In this document: one piece after another, positions 7,642-14,521 of the stretch
How positions within the stretch are numbered: the stretch's first letter is position 1
How the letters are laid out: each line of letters starts with the position of its first letter
Origin: a virus
Reading direction: 5' to 3' (one strand)
Length of the DNA: 64,000 nucleotides
IMG/VR virus record: IMGVR_UViG_3300042559_001567
Span: 1-64,000 of that record
Made by a program: the position numbers and the translations under genes
Notes under the pieces: model-generated
Seen by the model: only the letters and a program-made list of their open reading frames with translations
Databases searched by the model: none
What the model was told of the DNA's origin: nothing

Positions 7642-8070
7642 CTATAATTTAATTTCAAACCTATTCTTCATTTGTTGAAGTTTATCTTTTGGGACTCCGT
7701 GGATATTTTCATTACCATGCCTATTCTCTACAATTATTGTATGAACCCTATAATTGTACCTTTCAGCCATTTTAAAATATTCATCCATTTCCCACTCCTG
7801 TGTAAATGTATTTGCAACCACAATTCTCACTTTTTGTTGTCTCATTCTTTCGGAACATCTAAATTGACAATAATTGTGTGCTTCTTTTAATTTTGTTGGG
7901 TCGAAATTATATTCACCATTTTCATCCTCAAAAAAATCATCTGCAGACAATATTTCTTGTGGGTTGTTATTTGGTTGTTGTAATATAACATTGGCAAATG
8001 TTGTTTTACCCGAACCAGGAATACCTCTGAGAAGTATTAAATCGCCTTGTTTTTCTGTATTTGTATCCAT
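7642..8070 (-). CDS. P-loop polynucleotide-kinase-like protein
   Basis: 142 residues with Walker A GIPGSGKT (16-23), a SADDFF segment (42-47) in the position of the acceptor-binding Asp of zeta-toxin/kinase-like P-loop proteins, and a later Arg-rich lid (around residues 73-82). It resembles the kinase half of T4 Pnkp or AAA_33/N4BP2-type kinases and likely phosphorylates 5'-OH RNA ends. It has no phosphatase domain; the receiver-like gene downstream may supply 3'-end processing. It is first in the operon, with a TCTCTCTCC stretch just before its ATG. Confidence 0.72.
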   Translation of the reverse strand: MDTNTEKQGDLILLRGIPGSGKTTFANVILQQPNNNPQEILSADDFFEDENGEYNFDPTKLKEAHNYCQFRCSERMRQQKVRIVVANTFTQEWEMDEYFKMAERYNYRVHTIIVENRHGNENIHGVPKDKLQQMKNRFEIKL

Positions 8071-8087
8071 TGGAGAGAGATTTAAAA

Positions 8088-8118
8088 ATTAAAAATAAGG
8101 TCGGATTGGTTACCGACC
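8088..8118 (-). terminator. Terminator after the small lipoprotein gene
   Basis: Stem GGTCGG / CCGACC with an 8-nt loop. On the minus strand it is followed by TTATTTTTAATTTTT. It separates the lipoprotein from the RNA-repair operon. Confidence 0.75.
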
Positions 8119-8125
8119 CCAATTT

Positions 8126-8305
8126 TTATTTTACGGATGAACCGTCTGCAGGAATTTGTGCAGTTGTTGAATCTGTCGCAGATACTGCGGCAGTGTCTAC
8201 TTGAACCGCAGTTGAGTCAGTTGTTTCAGTTGCGGTTGACCCTGAACCACATGCAGTTAGTGTAAGTGCTACACCAAGTGCTAAGATAAATGTATATTTT
8301 TTCAT
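8126..8305 (-). CDS. Small lipoprotein
   Basis: I chose the start at 8305 because the product then begins MKKYTFILALGVALTLTACG, a complete type II signal peptide with lipobox LTAC (Cys19). The longer frame to 8362 would run through the promoter and a terminator. The mature part is about 40 residues of Thr/Ala/Ser/Asp, low complexity and likely exposed or disordered. Phage lipoproteins of this size can block superinfection or act at lysis; which applies here is unknown. It has its own host-like promoter and terminator. Confidence 0.7.
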   Translation of the reverse strand: MKKYTFILALGVALTLTACGSGSTATETTDSTAVQVDTAAVSATDSTTAQIPADGSSVK

Positions 8306-8311
8306 ATAATG

Positions 8312-8343
8312 TAAATATACGAAAATCCGTTGATAAAACCAAA
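8312..8343 (-). promoter_or_regulatory. Host-like promoter (TTTG-N20-TATATTTA)
   Basis: On the minus strand TTTG (8343-8340) is followed after 20 nt by TATATTTA (8319-8312). This matches the Bacteroidota housekeeping promoter pattern (TTTG, about 19-21 nt, TAnnTTTG) except for the last base. The lipoprotein start is 6 nt downstream of the -7 box. Confidence 0.6.
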
Positions 8344-8348
8344 TTTTA

Positions 8349-8378
8349 ATAAAAAACCCCAACGAGATGTCGGGGTTT
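8349..8378 (-). terminator. Terminator after the ClpC-like gene
   Basis: Stem AAACCCC / GGGGTTT with an 11-nt loop, followed on the minus strand by TTTTTTATT. The 110 bases between it and the ClpC-like stop hold a second small inverted repeat (GTGGG/CCCAC near 8389-8405) but no gene. Confidence 0.75.
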
Positions 8379-8493
8379 AAGGTCTTTGGGTGGGTTCAAC
8401 CCCACTTACTTATGAAAATAAAACGAAAAGGTAATCGACAAAGAGAACCTCCAAGAATATAAATATATATAACTTTAATAAAAAGTCAACTAT

Positions 8494-10512
8494 TTATAAC
8501 AATTTTTTTGAAATTGTTAATTTTTCATCTTTATATTTAAGAGTTATTGGTTCGTTTTCCTTTATATTTCCTCTTAGTATTTCTTCACTTAAAAAATCTT
8601 CACAAAGATTTTGAATGATTCGTTTTAAAGGACGAGCACCATATTCTTCTTGACTGTTTAATTCAAAAATTCTATTTGTAACGGTTTTATCAAAAGTTAC
8701 TAAGAAATTTTTATCTAACAATCTACTGTTTAATTTACCAACCTCTATTTGAATTATTTTCTTAAGAGTTTCTTCGTTAAGTGCATTGAATAATATTACG
8801 TCATCAATACGATTTAAAAATTCAGGATTGAATTGTTGTTTTAATGCCTTTTGTATCATTGATTTTCTTACCTCATACTTTTGAGTTTCGCTCGATGATG
8901 TATTAAAACCAACACCTCCACCAAATTCAGAAACTCTTTTAGCTCCTAAATTGGATGTCATGATAACCAAACAATTTGTGAAGTTTATTTTTCGACCAAA
9001 TGAATCTGTTAAATGTCCTTCATCTAAAATTTGTAATAATAGATTAAAAACGTCTTTATGTGCTTTTTCAATCTCATCAAATAAAATAACAGAGAATGGG
9101 TTGTTTTTAACCTTTTCAGTTAATTGACCACCTTCATCGTATCCAACGTAACCCGGAGGAGAACCGATTAATTTAGAAACATTGTGTCTATCCATAAACT
9201 CACTCATATCAACACGAATGATTTTTTCAGGGTCACCAAATAAAAGATTGGCTAATGATTTCGCTAAATGTGTTTTACCAACACCCGTAGATCCTAAAAA
9301 GATAAATGAACCTATAGGTTTATTTGCATCTTTGATTCCAACACGATTCCTTCTAATTGCTTTTGATATTGTTGTAATTGCTTCTTCTTGTCCAATTACT
9401 TTATCAGTCAATAAGGTTTCCATTTTTAACAGTTTTTCTGTTTCCTTACTATCAAGTTTAGTAATTGGTACACCAGTCATTTCGGAAACTATGGTATAAA
9501 CATCATCAACGGACACAGGAATTTTATTCCCCTTTTGTTTTTCTGACCATTTTACCTTTTCGTTTTCAAGTTTATCAAAAATTTTCTTTTCTTCATCTCT
9601 TAATTTTGCCGCTTGTTCATAATTTTGAGATTTAACAACTTGTATTTTTCTTTCTTTTATCTCATCAATCAATTTTTTTAATTTTTCAATTGATTCGGGT
9701 ACTCTACTCGATACTCTTTTTTCTGAACCTAATTCGTCTATTACATCAATCGCCTTATCAGGAAATTGTCTATCTGTAATGTATCTACCAGAAAGTTTAA
9801 CAATTGTTTCTATTACATTTTCCTCATAAGATACCCTATGAAATGTTTCATATGACTCTTTTAAATTTTTAAGAATCTCAACTGTTTCTGCCATCGTAGG
9901 TTCTTTCAAAATTACCTTCTGAAATCTTCTAACTAATGCGGAATCTTTTTCGATGTGTTTTTTAAATTCATCAAAAGTAGTTGCACCAATACATTGAATT
10001 TCACCACGAGCCAAAGCCGGTTTCATAATATTTGCAGCATCCATCGCACCACTCGCATTACCTGCACCCACCATTGTGTGTAATTCATCAATAAACACGA
10101 TTACATTTGGTGATTCTTGTAATTCGTTTAAAATTGCTTTAATACGTTCTTCAAATTGTCCACGATATTTTGTACCAGCAACAAGTGAAGTTAAATCTAA
10201 AGACATAATTCGCTTATCTAATAAATTTGTTGGACAATCTCCTTTAACAATCATTAAAGCAAGTTTTTCAACAAGTGCGGACTTACCAACACCGGCATCA
10301 CCAACAATAACCGCATTATTTTTCTTTTTACGTGAAAGAATTTGAGCTATTCTTTTCACTTCTTTATCCCTACCAACAACGGGATCAATTTTACCTTCTT
10401 CTGCGAGTTTAATTAAATCTCTTGAGAAGTTATCTAAAATTGGTGTGGTTGAACCTTTGCGTCCCTTTTTAGGGGTTGAGGTTGGTCCGTCCTCAAAGAA
10501 ATCTACTGCCAT
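8494..10512 (-). CDS. ClpC-like AAA+ unfoldase lacking the N-terminal domain
   Basis: A 672-residue Hsp100 protein with two AAA+ modules. D1 has Walker A GDAGVGKS (71-78) and Walker B VFIDE (139-143). A UVR-like helix pair (about 290-318) between the modules is typical of ClpC. D2 has Walker A GSTGVGKT (407-414), Walker B ILFDE (476-480) and SPPGYVGYDEGG (451-462). VGF (534-536) lies where ClpC carries the ClpP-docking loop. The usual N-terminal substrate/adaptor domain is missing; the protein begins with a short linker. It could pair with host ClpP and redirect proteolysis, or act as a chaperone in assembly. It is divergent from Hsp20. Confidence 0.9.
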   Translation of the reverse strand: MAVDFFEDGPTSTPKKGRKGSTTPILDNFSRDLIKLAEEGKIDPVVGRDKEVKRIAQILSRKKKNNAVIVGDAGVGKSALVEKLALMIVKGDCPTNLLDKRIMSLDLTSLVAGTKYRGQFEERIKAILNELQESPNVIVFIDELHTMVGAGNASGAMDAANIMKPALARGEIQCIGATTFDEFKKHIEKDSALVRRFQKVILKEPTMAETVEILKNLKESYETFHRVSYEENVIETIVKLSGRYITDRQFPDKAIDVIDELGSEKRVSSRVPESIEKLKKLIDEIKERKIQVVKSQNYEQAAKLRDEEKKIFDKLENEKVKWSEKQKGNKIPVSVDDVYTIVSEMTGVPITKLDSKETEKLLKMETLLTDKVIGQEEAITTISKAIRRNRVGIKDANKPIGSFIFLGSTGVGKTHLAKSLANLLFGDPEKIIRVDMSEFMDRHNVSKLIGSPPGYVGYDEGGQLTEKVKNNPFSVILFDEIEKAHKDVFNLLLQILDEGHLTDSFGRKINFTNCLVIMTSNLGAKRVSEFGGGVGFNTSSSETQKYEVRKSMIQKALKQQFNPEFLNRIDDVILFNALNEETLKKIIQIEVGKLNSRLLDKNFLVTFDKTVTNRIFELNSQEEYGARPLKRIIQNLCEDFLSEEILRGNIKENEPITLKYKDEKLTISKKLL

Positions 10513-10534
10513 GTGTTATTAAGTTTTGTTGGTA

Positions 10535-10542
10535 CAAACATA
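10535..10542 (-). promoter_or_regulatory. Host-like -7 element TATGTTTG for the ClpC-like gene
   Basis: Exact TAnnTTTG on the minus strand, 22 nt upstream of the start at 10512. No clear TTTG at the right distance upstream, so this is a half-match. Confidence 0.4.
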
Positions 10543-10569
10543 ACACATTTAATTCTAAAAAAAAAATAA

Positions 10570-10625
10570 ATGTCAAAATGTCTAAAAAAATGTCTAACCA
10601 ATGTCTAAATGTCAGTTTTAGACAT
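10570..10625. promoter_or_regulatory. Iterated ATGTC(TAA) operator-like repeats
   Basis: Between the divergent ClpC-like and Hsp20 genes: ATGTC at 10570, ATGTCTAA at 10578, 10590 and 10601, ATGTC at 10609, and the inverted copy TTAGACAT at 10618-10625. Five direct copies and one inverted copy in 56 bp look like binding sites for a regulator controlling both chaperone genes. Confidence 0.55.
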
Positions 10626-10655
10626 TTGGTTTACAATTTGTAAAACATATGTTAA
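10625..10655 (+). promoter_or_regulatory. Host-like promoter for Hsp20 (TTTG-N19-TATGTTAA)
   Basis: TTTG at 10625-10628 and TATGTTAA at 10648-10655 with 19-nt spacing. The TTTG overlaps the inverted repeat copy, so a bound regulator would block it. The start codon is 13 nt downstream. Confidence 0.5.
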
Positions 10656-10668
10656 AAATATAAAAACT

Positions 10669-11025
10669 ATGATAACATTATTTAAAGACCCATTCTTCAC
10701 AGGATTTGATACTAACAGATTTTTATCTACTCCTGAAACTAACATTAGTAAAAGTGAAACTGAGTATTCGGTTTCGATAAGTGTACCTGGTTTAACCAAA
10801 GACGATTTAAAAATCTCAACAAAAGAAGGTATATTAAAAATCATTTACGAAAAAGAAGAAAGTGATAAAACACATCATTTTATTGGAAGTTTTGTAAAAT
10901 CTTATAATATACCTGACGATGTAAAGGAAAAAGACATTGTCGGTAAGGTTGAAAACGGAGTTCTTGAACTTACTTTACCTATTGATAGGAAAAAATCACT
11001 TGAAAGGTTAATTTCACTTAATTAA
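10669..11025 (+). CDS. Small heat-shock protein (Hsp20/alpha-crystallin)
   Basis: I chose ATG 10669 (MITLFKDPFFTGFD), because the upstream in-frame ATG at 10609 lies inside the operator repeats and promoter. The 118-residue product holds an alpha-crystallin domain: ETEYSVSISVPGLTKDDLKI, then a strand with GILKI, a short loop, FVKSYNIPDDV and ENGVLELTLP. The N-terminal arm is short and the C-terminal extension minimal. Such proteins hold unfolded clients for Hsp100/Hsp70. T4-like phages often carry one, and here it is paired divergently with a ClpC-like ATPase. Confidence 0.9.
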   Translation: MITLFKDPFFTGFDTNRFLSTPETNISKSETEYSVSISVPGLTKDDLKISTKEGILKIIYEKEESDKTHHFIGSFVKSYNIPDDVKEKDIVGKVENGVLELTLPIDRKKSLERLISLN

Positions 11026-11030
11026 ATCTA

Positions 11031-11056
11031 ACCCCCGTTATCGGGGGTTTTTATTT
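11031..11056 (+). terminator. Terminator after Hsp20
   Basis: Stem ACCCCCG / CGGGGGT with loop TTAT and a following TTTTATTTT. Confidence 0.85.
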
Positions 11057-11059
11057 TGA

Positions 11060-11067
11060 TATTTATT
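11060..11067 (+). promoter_or_regulatory. Late-promoter-like element TATTTATT
   Basis: Directly after the Hsp20 terminator and 31 nt before ATG 11099. Confidence 0.45.
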
Positions 11068-11098
11068 GTGTATATTATAGTACTAAATCAATTATATT

Positions 11099-11344
11099 AT
11101 GGCAATAATTTCAGAAACAATTAATGGAAAGATGATTGACGTTATTATCAATTCATCTAATTTAAAATCAGCTTCATTTAATACAGAAAATGAGGATTTG
11201 ACTGTCACTTTTAATAATGGTGCTATTTATGAGTATAATAAAGTTCCTTGGGCAAAGTTCACTAAGTTTAGACTTGCTGAATCACAAGGAAAATACTTCA
11301 ACGAGAATATCGCCAGAAGTCATAAGTACACAAAAAAAGGATGA
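11099..11344 (+). CDS. KTSC-domain protein
   Basis: 81 residues matching the KTSC domain: SSNLKSASFNTENEDLTVTF near the start, then NGAIYEYNKVPWAKFTKF and a C-terminal AESQGKYFNENI. KTSC domains are small modules found in lysyl-tRNA-synthetase-linked and many phage proteins; their role is unclear, possibly RNA or nucleotide binding. The stop overlaps the next start (ATGA), so it is co-translated with the nucleotidyltransferase-like gene. Confidence 0.75.
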   Translation: MAIISETINGKMIDVIINSSNLKSASFNTENEDLTVTFNNGAIYEYNKVPWAKFTKFRLAESQGKYFNENIARSHKYTKKG

Positions 11345-12087
11345 GTTTATTTGAAGAACTGATTGAGGATAAAGACGAAGATAAAAAAATTATCAAGTCC
11401 TTTAAACCAAAGGATTCACTATCGGAACAAATTTTTGAAGGTTCTGATGGTGAGTTCTCTATGCGAGATGATATCAGAAAAAATTTATTAAAGATATCAA
11501 ATGACTTTATTGAAAGTCTTGGTATTGAGTTTTTTATTCATGACATAGTTCTTACAGGTTCTTTAGCTAACTACAATTGGTCAAACTATTCTGACGTGGA
11601 TTTACATGTTTTAATTGATTTTAAAGAGACTGATTACAATTTAGATTTACTAAAGGAGTTTTTTGATGCTAAGAAAAATGTGTGGAATGAAAAGCATAAT
11701 ATCACAATTAAAGGATATGATGTTGAATTATATGTTCAGGATATTGATGAAGAACATGTATCTTCAGGAGTATATTCCATTTTAAATGATAAATGGATTG
11801 TTGAACCAGATAAGGTTAAATCCAACATTGATGATAATATGATTCTTCAAAAATCCGAAGAATACATGAAAAAAATCGATTTACTCATTAAGAAGGAAGG
11901 ACCTATTGAATCGATTGAGGGGTTAAGGAAGAAGTTAAAAGAATTTAGACAAAGTGGTTTAGAATCCGGCGGAGAGTATTCTTATGAAAACTTAACCTTT
12001 AAATTACTTAGACGAAATGGGTATATTGAAAAATTATTAAAACTAAAAACAACACTTGTAGATAAGAAATTATCTATAACACAATAA
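11341..12087 (+). CDS. Nucleotidyltransferase-fold protein
   Basis: 248 residues with the pol-beta-type NTase signature: LTGSLANYNW (71-80) and SDVDLHV (84-90) carrying two catalytic Asp, and a third acidic residue probably in the DVELYV strand (about 126-131). The helical C-terminal part may bind substrate. Proteins of this type transfer NMPs to proteins, RNA or antibiotics; the substrate here is unknown. Overlap with the KTSC gene suggests they act together. Confidence 0.7.
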   Translation: MSLFEELIEDKDEDKKIIKSFKPKDSLSEQIFEGSDGEFSMRDDIRKNLLKISNDFIESLGIEFFIHDIVLTGSLANYNWSNYSDVDLHVLIDFKETDYNLDLLKEFFDAKKNVWNEKHNITIKGYDVELYVQDIDEEHVSSGVYSILNDKWIVEPDKVKSNIDDNMILQKSEEYMKKIDLLIKKEGPIESIEGLRKKLKEFRQSGLESGGEYSYENLTFKLLRRNGYIEKLLKLKTTLVDKKLSITQ

Positions 12088-12116
12088 AGAACCTTATTTT
12101 TTTCCCTATATCAATG

Positions 12117-12124
12117 TATTTATA
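12117..12124 (+). promoter_or_regulatory. Late-promoter-like element TATTTATA
   Basis: 33 nt before ATG 12158, giving an A-rich leader. Confidence 0.5.
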
Positions 12125-12157
12125 GGATAAGAATAAGCATATCTAACAATTAATAAA

Positions 12158-13165
12158 ATGGCAGATTTAAAACCACTTGGTAGTGAAAAACTTAACGGAG
12201 ATGACAAATTAAAGAGAATTCTCGAGTTAACCTACTACAACAATAACCAATCATCAACTAAAAAATCCGAAATAGTGAAGGAGTCAACTAATGGGGGTGT
12301 TTATGGTATCGTTAAAGAAAAAGACGGATACTATGTAAAAAGGGGATTAAACGAAAGTTCTCTTGACTACATTGGTGGTATGTTTATGAAAAATAAAAAT
12401 AAATTTTCGTCTTATGCTGAGGCATTTAAAAGATTAGACCTTTTAAAGGGTCAAGAAGATTTACAAGAAGCAACAAAATATGTTTTAAAGCAAACAAAAC
12501 CACAAGAAGAGTCTCCTTTAGCGGAACCTTCTATGGATGCACCTGCAGCACCCGTAGCACCTGACGCTGGTATGGGTGTTCCACCTGCGGCCGAAGAGCC
12601 AATGGGGGATGTACCAGCAGAAGAACCAATGGGTGAATTACCTCCATCAGGTGGTGAAGAAATGGGTGGTGAAGGGAAACGCTCAGATTATATGGCGGAA
12701 GCTCAGAAGTTTGCTGGTAAATTAGGTCAAGAACTAAGAGATTTACAGGATAAAATGGAAAGTGATGACATCAAATACATTTTAAACATGATTATTTCTG
12801 CTGTTGATTTGGATAAATTAGACGATGAAGATATTGAGGACATTGCTAAGAAATTTGAAAGAGAGGAAGAAGAGATGGGTGGAGAAGAACCAATTACAGA
12901 ACCATCTGCAGAAGATGAGGTACCTGCTGAAGAACCAGTAACTGGTGATGAGGACTTAGGTGAAACTATGGATTTATTAAATAGTTTTATAGAATCACCA
13001 ATTGGTGAGGAAGATACAAACGAATTAGATTTAAGTAAATTTGCTGACATTGAAGCAAGTGAGGGACAATCTTATGAGGACGATGTTCAAGAACTTGATT
13101 TAGACGAAATTAAAAACGATATTAATCAGGCAATTAGCGAAAAATTAAGTAAATACTTTAAATAA
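12158..13165 (+). CDS. Acidic late protein, probably virion-associated
   Basis: 335 residues. An N-terminal helical part (1-35) leads to a small folded segment (about 45-105, GVYGIVKEKDGYYVKRG...), then a Pro/Ala/Glu-Met-rich linker (115-165), a helical acidic core (about 170-230) and a very acidic C-terminal half. Acidity and location at the head of the capsid gene block suggest a structural or core role, but no family is recognised. One nt separates it from the next gene. Confidence 0.55.
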   Translation: MADLKPLGSEKLNGDDKLKRILELTYYNNNQSSTKKSEIVKESTNGGVYGIVKEKDGYYVKRGLNESSLDYIGGMFMKNKNKFSSYAEAFKRLDLLKGQEDLQEATKYVLKQTKPQEESPLAEPSMDAPAAPVAPDAGMGVPPAAEEPMGDVPAEEPMGELPPSGGEEMGGEGKRSDYMAEAQKFAGKLGQELRDLQDKMESDDIKYILNMIISAVDLDKLDDEDIEDIAKKFEREEEEMGGEEPITEPSAEDEVPAEEPVTGDEDLGETMDLLNSFIESPIGEEDTNELDLSKFADIEASEGQSYEDDVQELDLDEIKNDINQAISEKLSKYFK

Positions 13166-13166
13166 A

Positions 13167-13568
13167 ATGCATCTTATCTATGTTAATGAAATAGGTTCTG
13201 ATTATAAAGGACAAAAACAGTACGAATTTATCTTTAGTAAAAGTACTGAAATTGACATGGATGAGTGGTTTATTATACCAGCATCCGCATCCTCACAACC
13301 TAAATCTCCAGAAATGGAATACGTTGATTTAGTTGGGTTATTAAAAAATACAGACTTACAATTAGAATTAGTTCAAGACTCCGATTATTTCGGAGTTATT
13401 GATGCTGTAGATGGGGTGGTTGCGATGGCTTGGGAAAAATTTGATATGGATTCGGATAGTGAAAGGTTAACCTTTAAATTTGGGGAGTCGATTGATAGTG
13501 TAACAAAAAAATTAAAAATAAGAAGTTATCTTCTTATAAAAGAGGAAATTAAATTCAAAGAAATATGA
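13167..13568 (+). CDS. Unknown 133-residue protein
   Basis: An acidic, beta-rich-looking protein with no recognised motif. The start lies 1 nt after the preceding stop and the end overlaps the next start by 4 nt (ATGA), so it is part of the late run leading to the terminase. Confidence 0.55.
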   Translation: MHLIYVNEIGSDYKGQKQYEFIFSKSTEIDMDEWFIIPASASSQPKSPEMEYVDLVGLLKNTDLQLELVQDSDYFGVIDAVDGVVAMAWEKFDMDSDSERLTFKFGESIDSVTKKLKIRSYLLIKEEIKFKEI

Positions 13569-14512
13569 AAAGGTCAGAATTAGTTGATAAATTAATCAAA
13601 GAAGGTATGTCAGAAAAGACATTAGTAAAATTTACTGATAAACAACTTAACAACTTAGCTGAAAGAATGATAGGTGAAGCTATCACAACTACCGCAGATG
13701 CATTATCTAAAAGTGCCGCATTACAAAATTTAGCAAAAAAACAAGACATTAAACTTGTTGGTGAAGAAGGAGAAGTTTCTGAAGAATTAAAAGGTAATCA
13801 AAAGAAATTAGATAAGAACCACAATGGTAAAATTGATGGTCAAGATTTTAAAATATTAAGAGGTCAGAAAAAAGAAGTTAAAGAGGGTAAGAAATGTGAT
13901 AGTTGTGGAGAATCTATAAAGGATTGTAAATGTGACCATACACATATGGATGAATCTAAAGAAATAAAAAAATGGATTAATACATTGGCGGAAGAAAGTT
14001 TTCATAGTTTTACATCAAAAAATGAAATTATGGAATTAATCAATGTTAAATTAAACGAATCAGAAGTACATGAGTACGGTCCAAATGTTAAAACTGGACA
14101 CAATGGTTTACCAGAATTTATGACATATGATGCAATTGTGAGTAATGGACCAAAAATTGCACCGAGTAAACCTAAAGTTGATCCAGGTACAAAACCTAAC
14201 AAACCTAAAACACCATTTCAACCTGGACCAAAGGTAAACCCTAATCCTAAAGCATTAAGTGAGGACGATTCTAAAATCACTCCAAGTAAACCTAAGCGTG
14301 ATAACCCTTACTTACCTGACAAACCTAAAACTCCATTCCAACCAAAATCAAAAGTAAATTCTAAATCGTTGGATGAGAACAACCCTAAAATTGCACCGAG
14401 TAAACCAAAGGTTAATCCTGGTACTAAACCAAATAAACCTAAAACTCCGTTTCAACCCGGACCTAAAGTTAATCCTAACCCTAAAGCAACAACTAAGGGA
14501 GATAAAAAATAA
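13565..14512 (+). CDS. Late protein with Ca-type loop, Cys cluster and proline-rich repeats
   Basis: 315 residues in four parts: helical N terminus (1-60); an EF-hand-like loop DKNHNGKIDGQD (83-94); a Cys/His cluster (C111, C114, C121, C123, H125, H127) that could bind zinc; and a helix. The final about 125 residues are three related units of about 35 residues built on P-S-K-P-K and TPFQPGPKVNPNPK. The tail is likely extended and basic. Function unknown; probably virion or packaging related because of its position before the terminase. Confidence 0.55.
   Translation: MKRSELVDKLIKEGMSEKTLVKFTDKQLNNLAERMIGEAITTTADALSKSAALQNLAKKQDIKLVGEEGEVSEELKGNQKKLDKNHNGKIDGQDFKILRGQKKEVKEGKKCDSCGESIKDCKCDHTHMDESKEIKKWINTLAEESFHSFTSKNEIMELINVKLNESEVHEYGPNVKTGHNGLPEFMTYDAIVSNGPKIAPSKPKVDPGTKPNKPKTPFQPGPKVNPNPKALSEDDSKITPSKPKRDNPYLPDKPKTPFQPKSKVNSKSLDENNPKIAPSKPKVNPGTKPNKPKTPFQPGPKVNPNPKATTKGDKK
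14148..14500 (+). repeat. Three coding Pro/Lys repeats of about 35 residues
   Basis: The units centred on 14160-14260, 14280-14370 and 14390-14490 encode near-identical Pro-Lys-rich segments. The first and third are almost the same, pointing to recent duplication. Confidence 0.75.
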
Positions 14513-14521
14513 TTTACAAAT

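Noticed and set aside
8306-8362. Longer start (8362) for the lipoprotein
   Set aside because: It would cover the promoter boxes and terminator and hide the signal peptide.
8384-8410. tRNA-T-arm-like GGGTTCAACCC near 8393
   Set aside because: No acceptor, anticodon or D arms can be built around it on either strand; it is a small hairpin between two terminators.
10605-10844. Minus-strand open frame opposite Hsp20
   Set aside because: Shadow of the Hsp20 gene and the operator repeats; no recognisable product.
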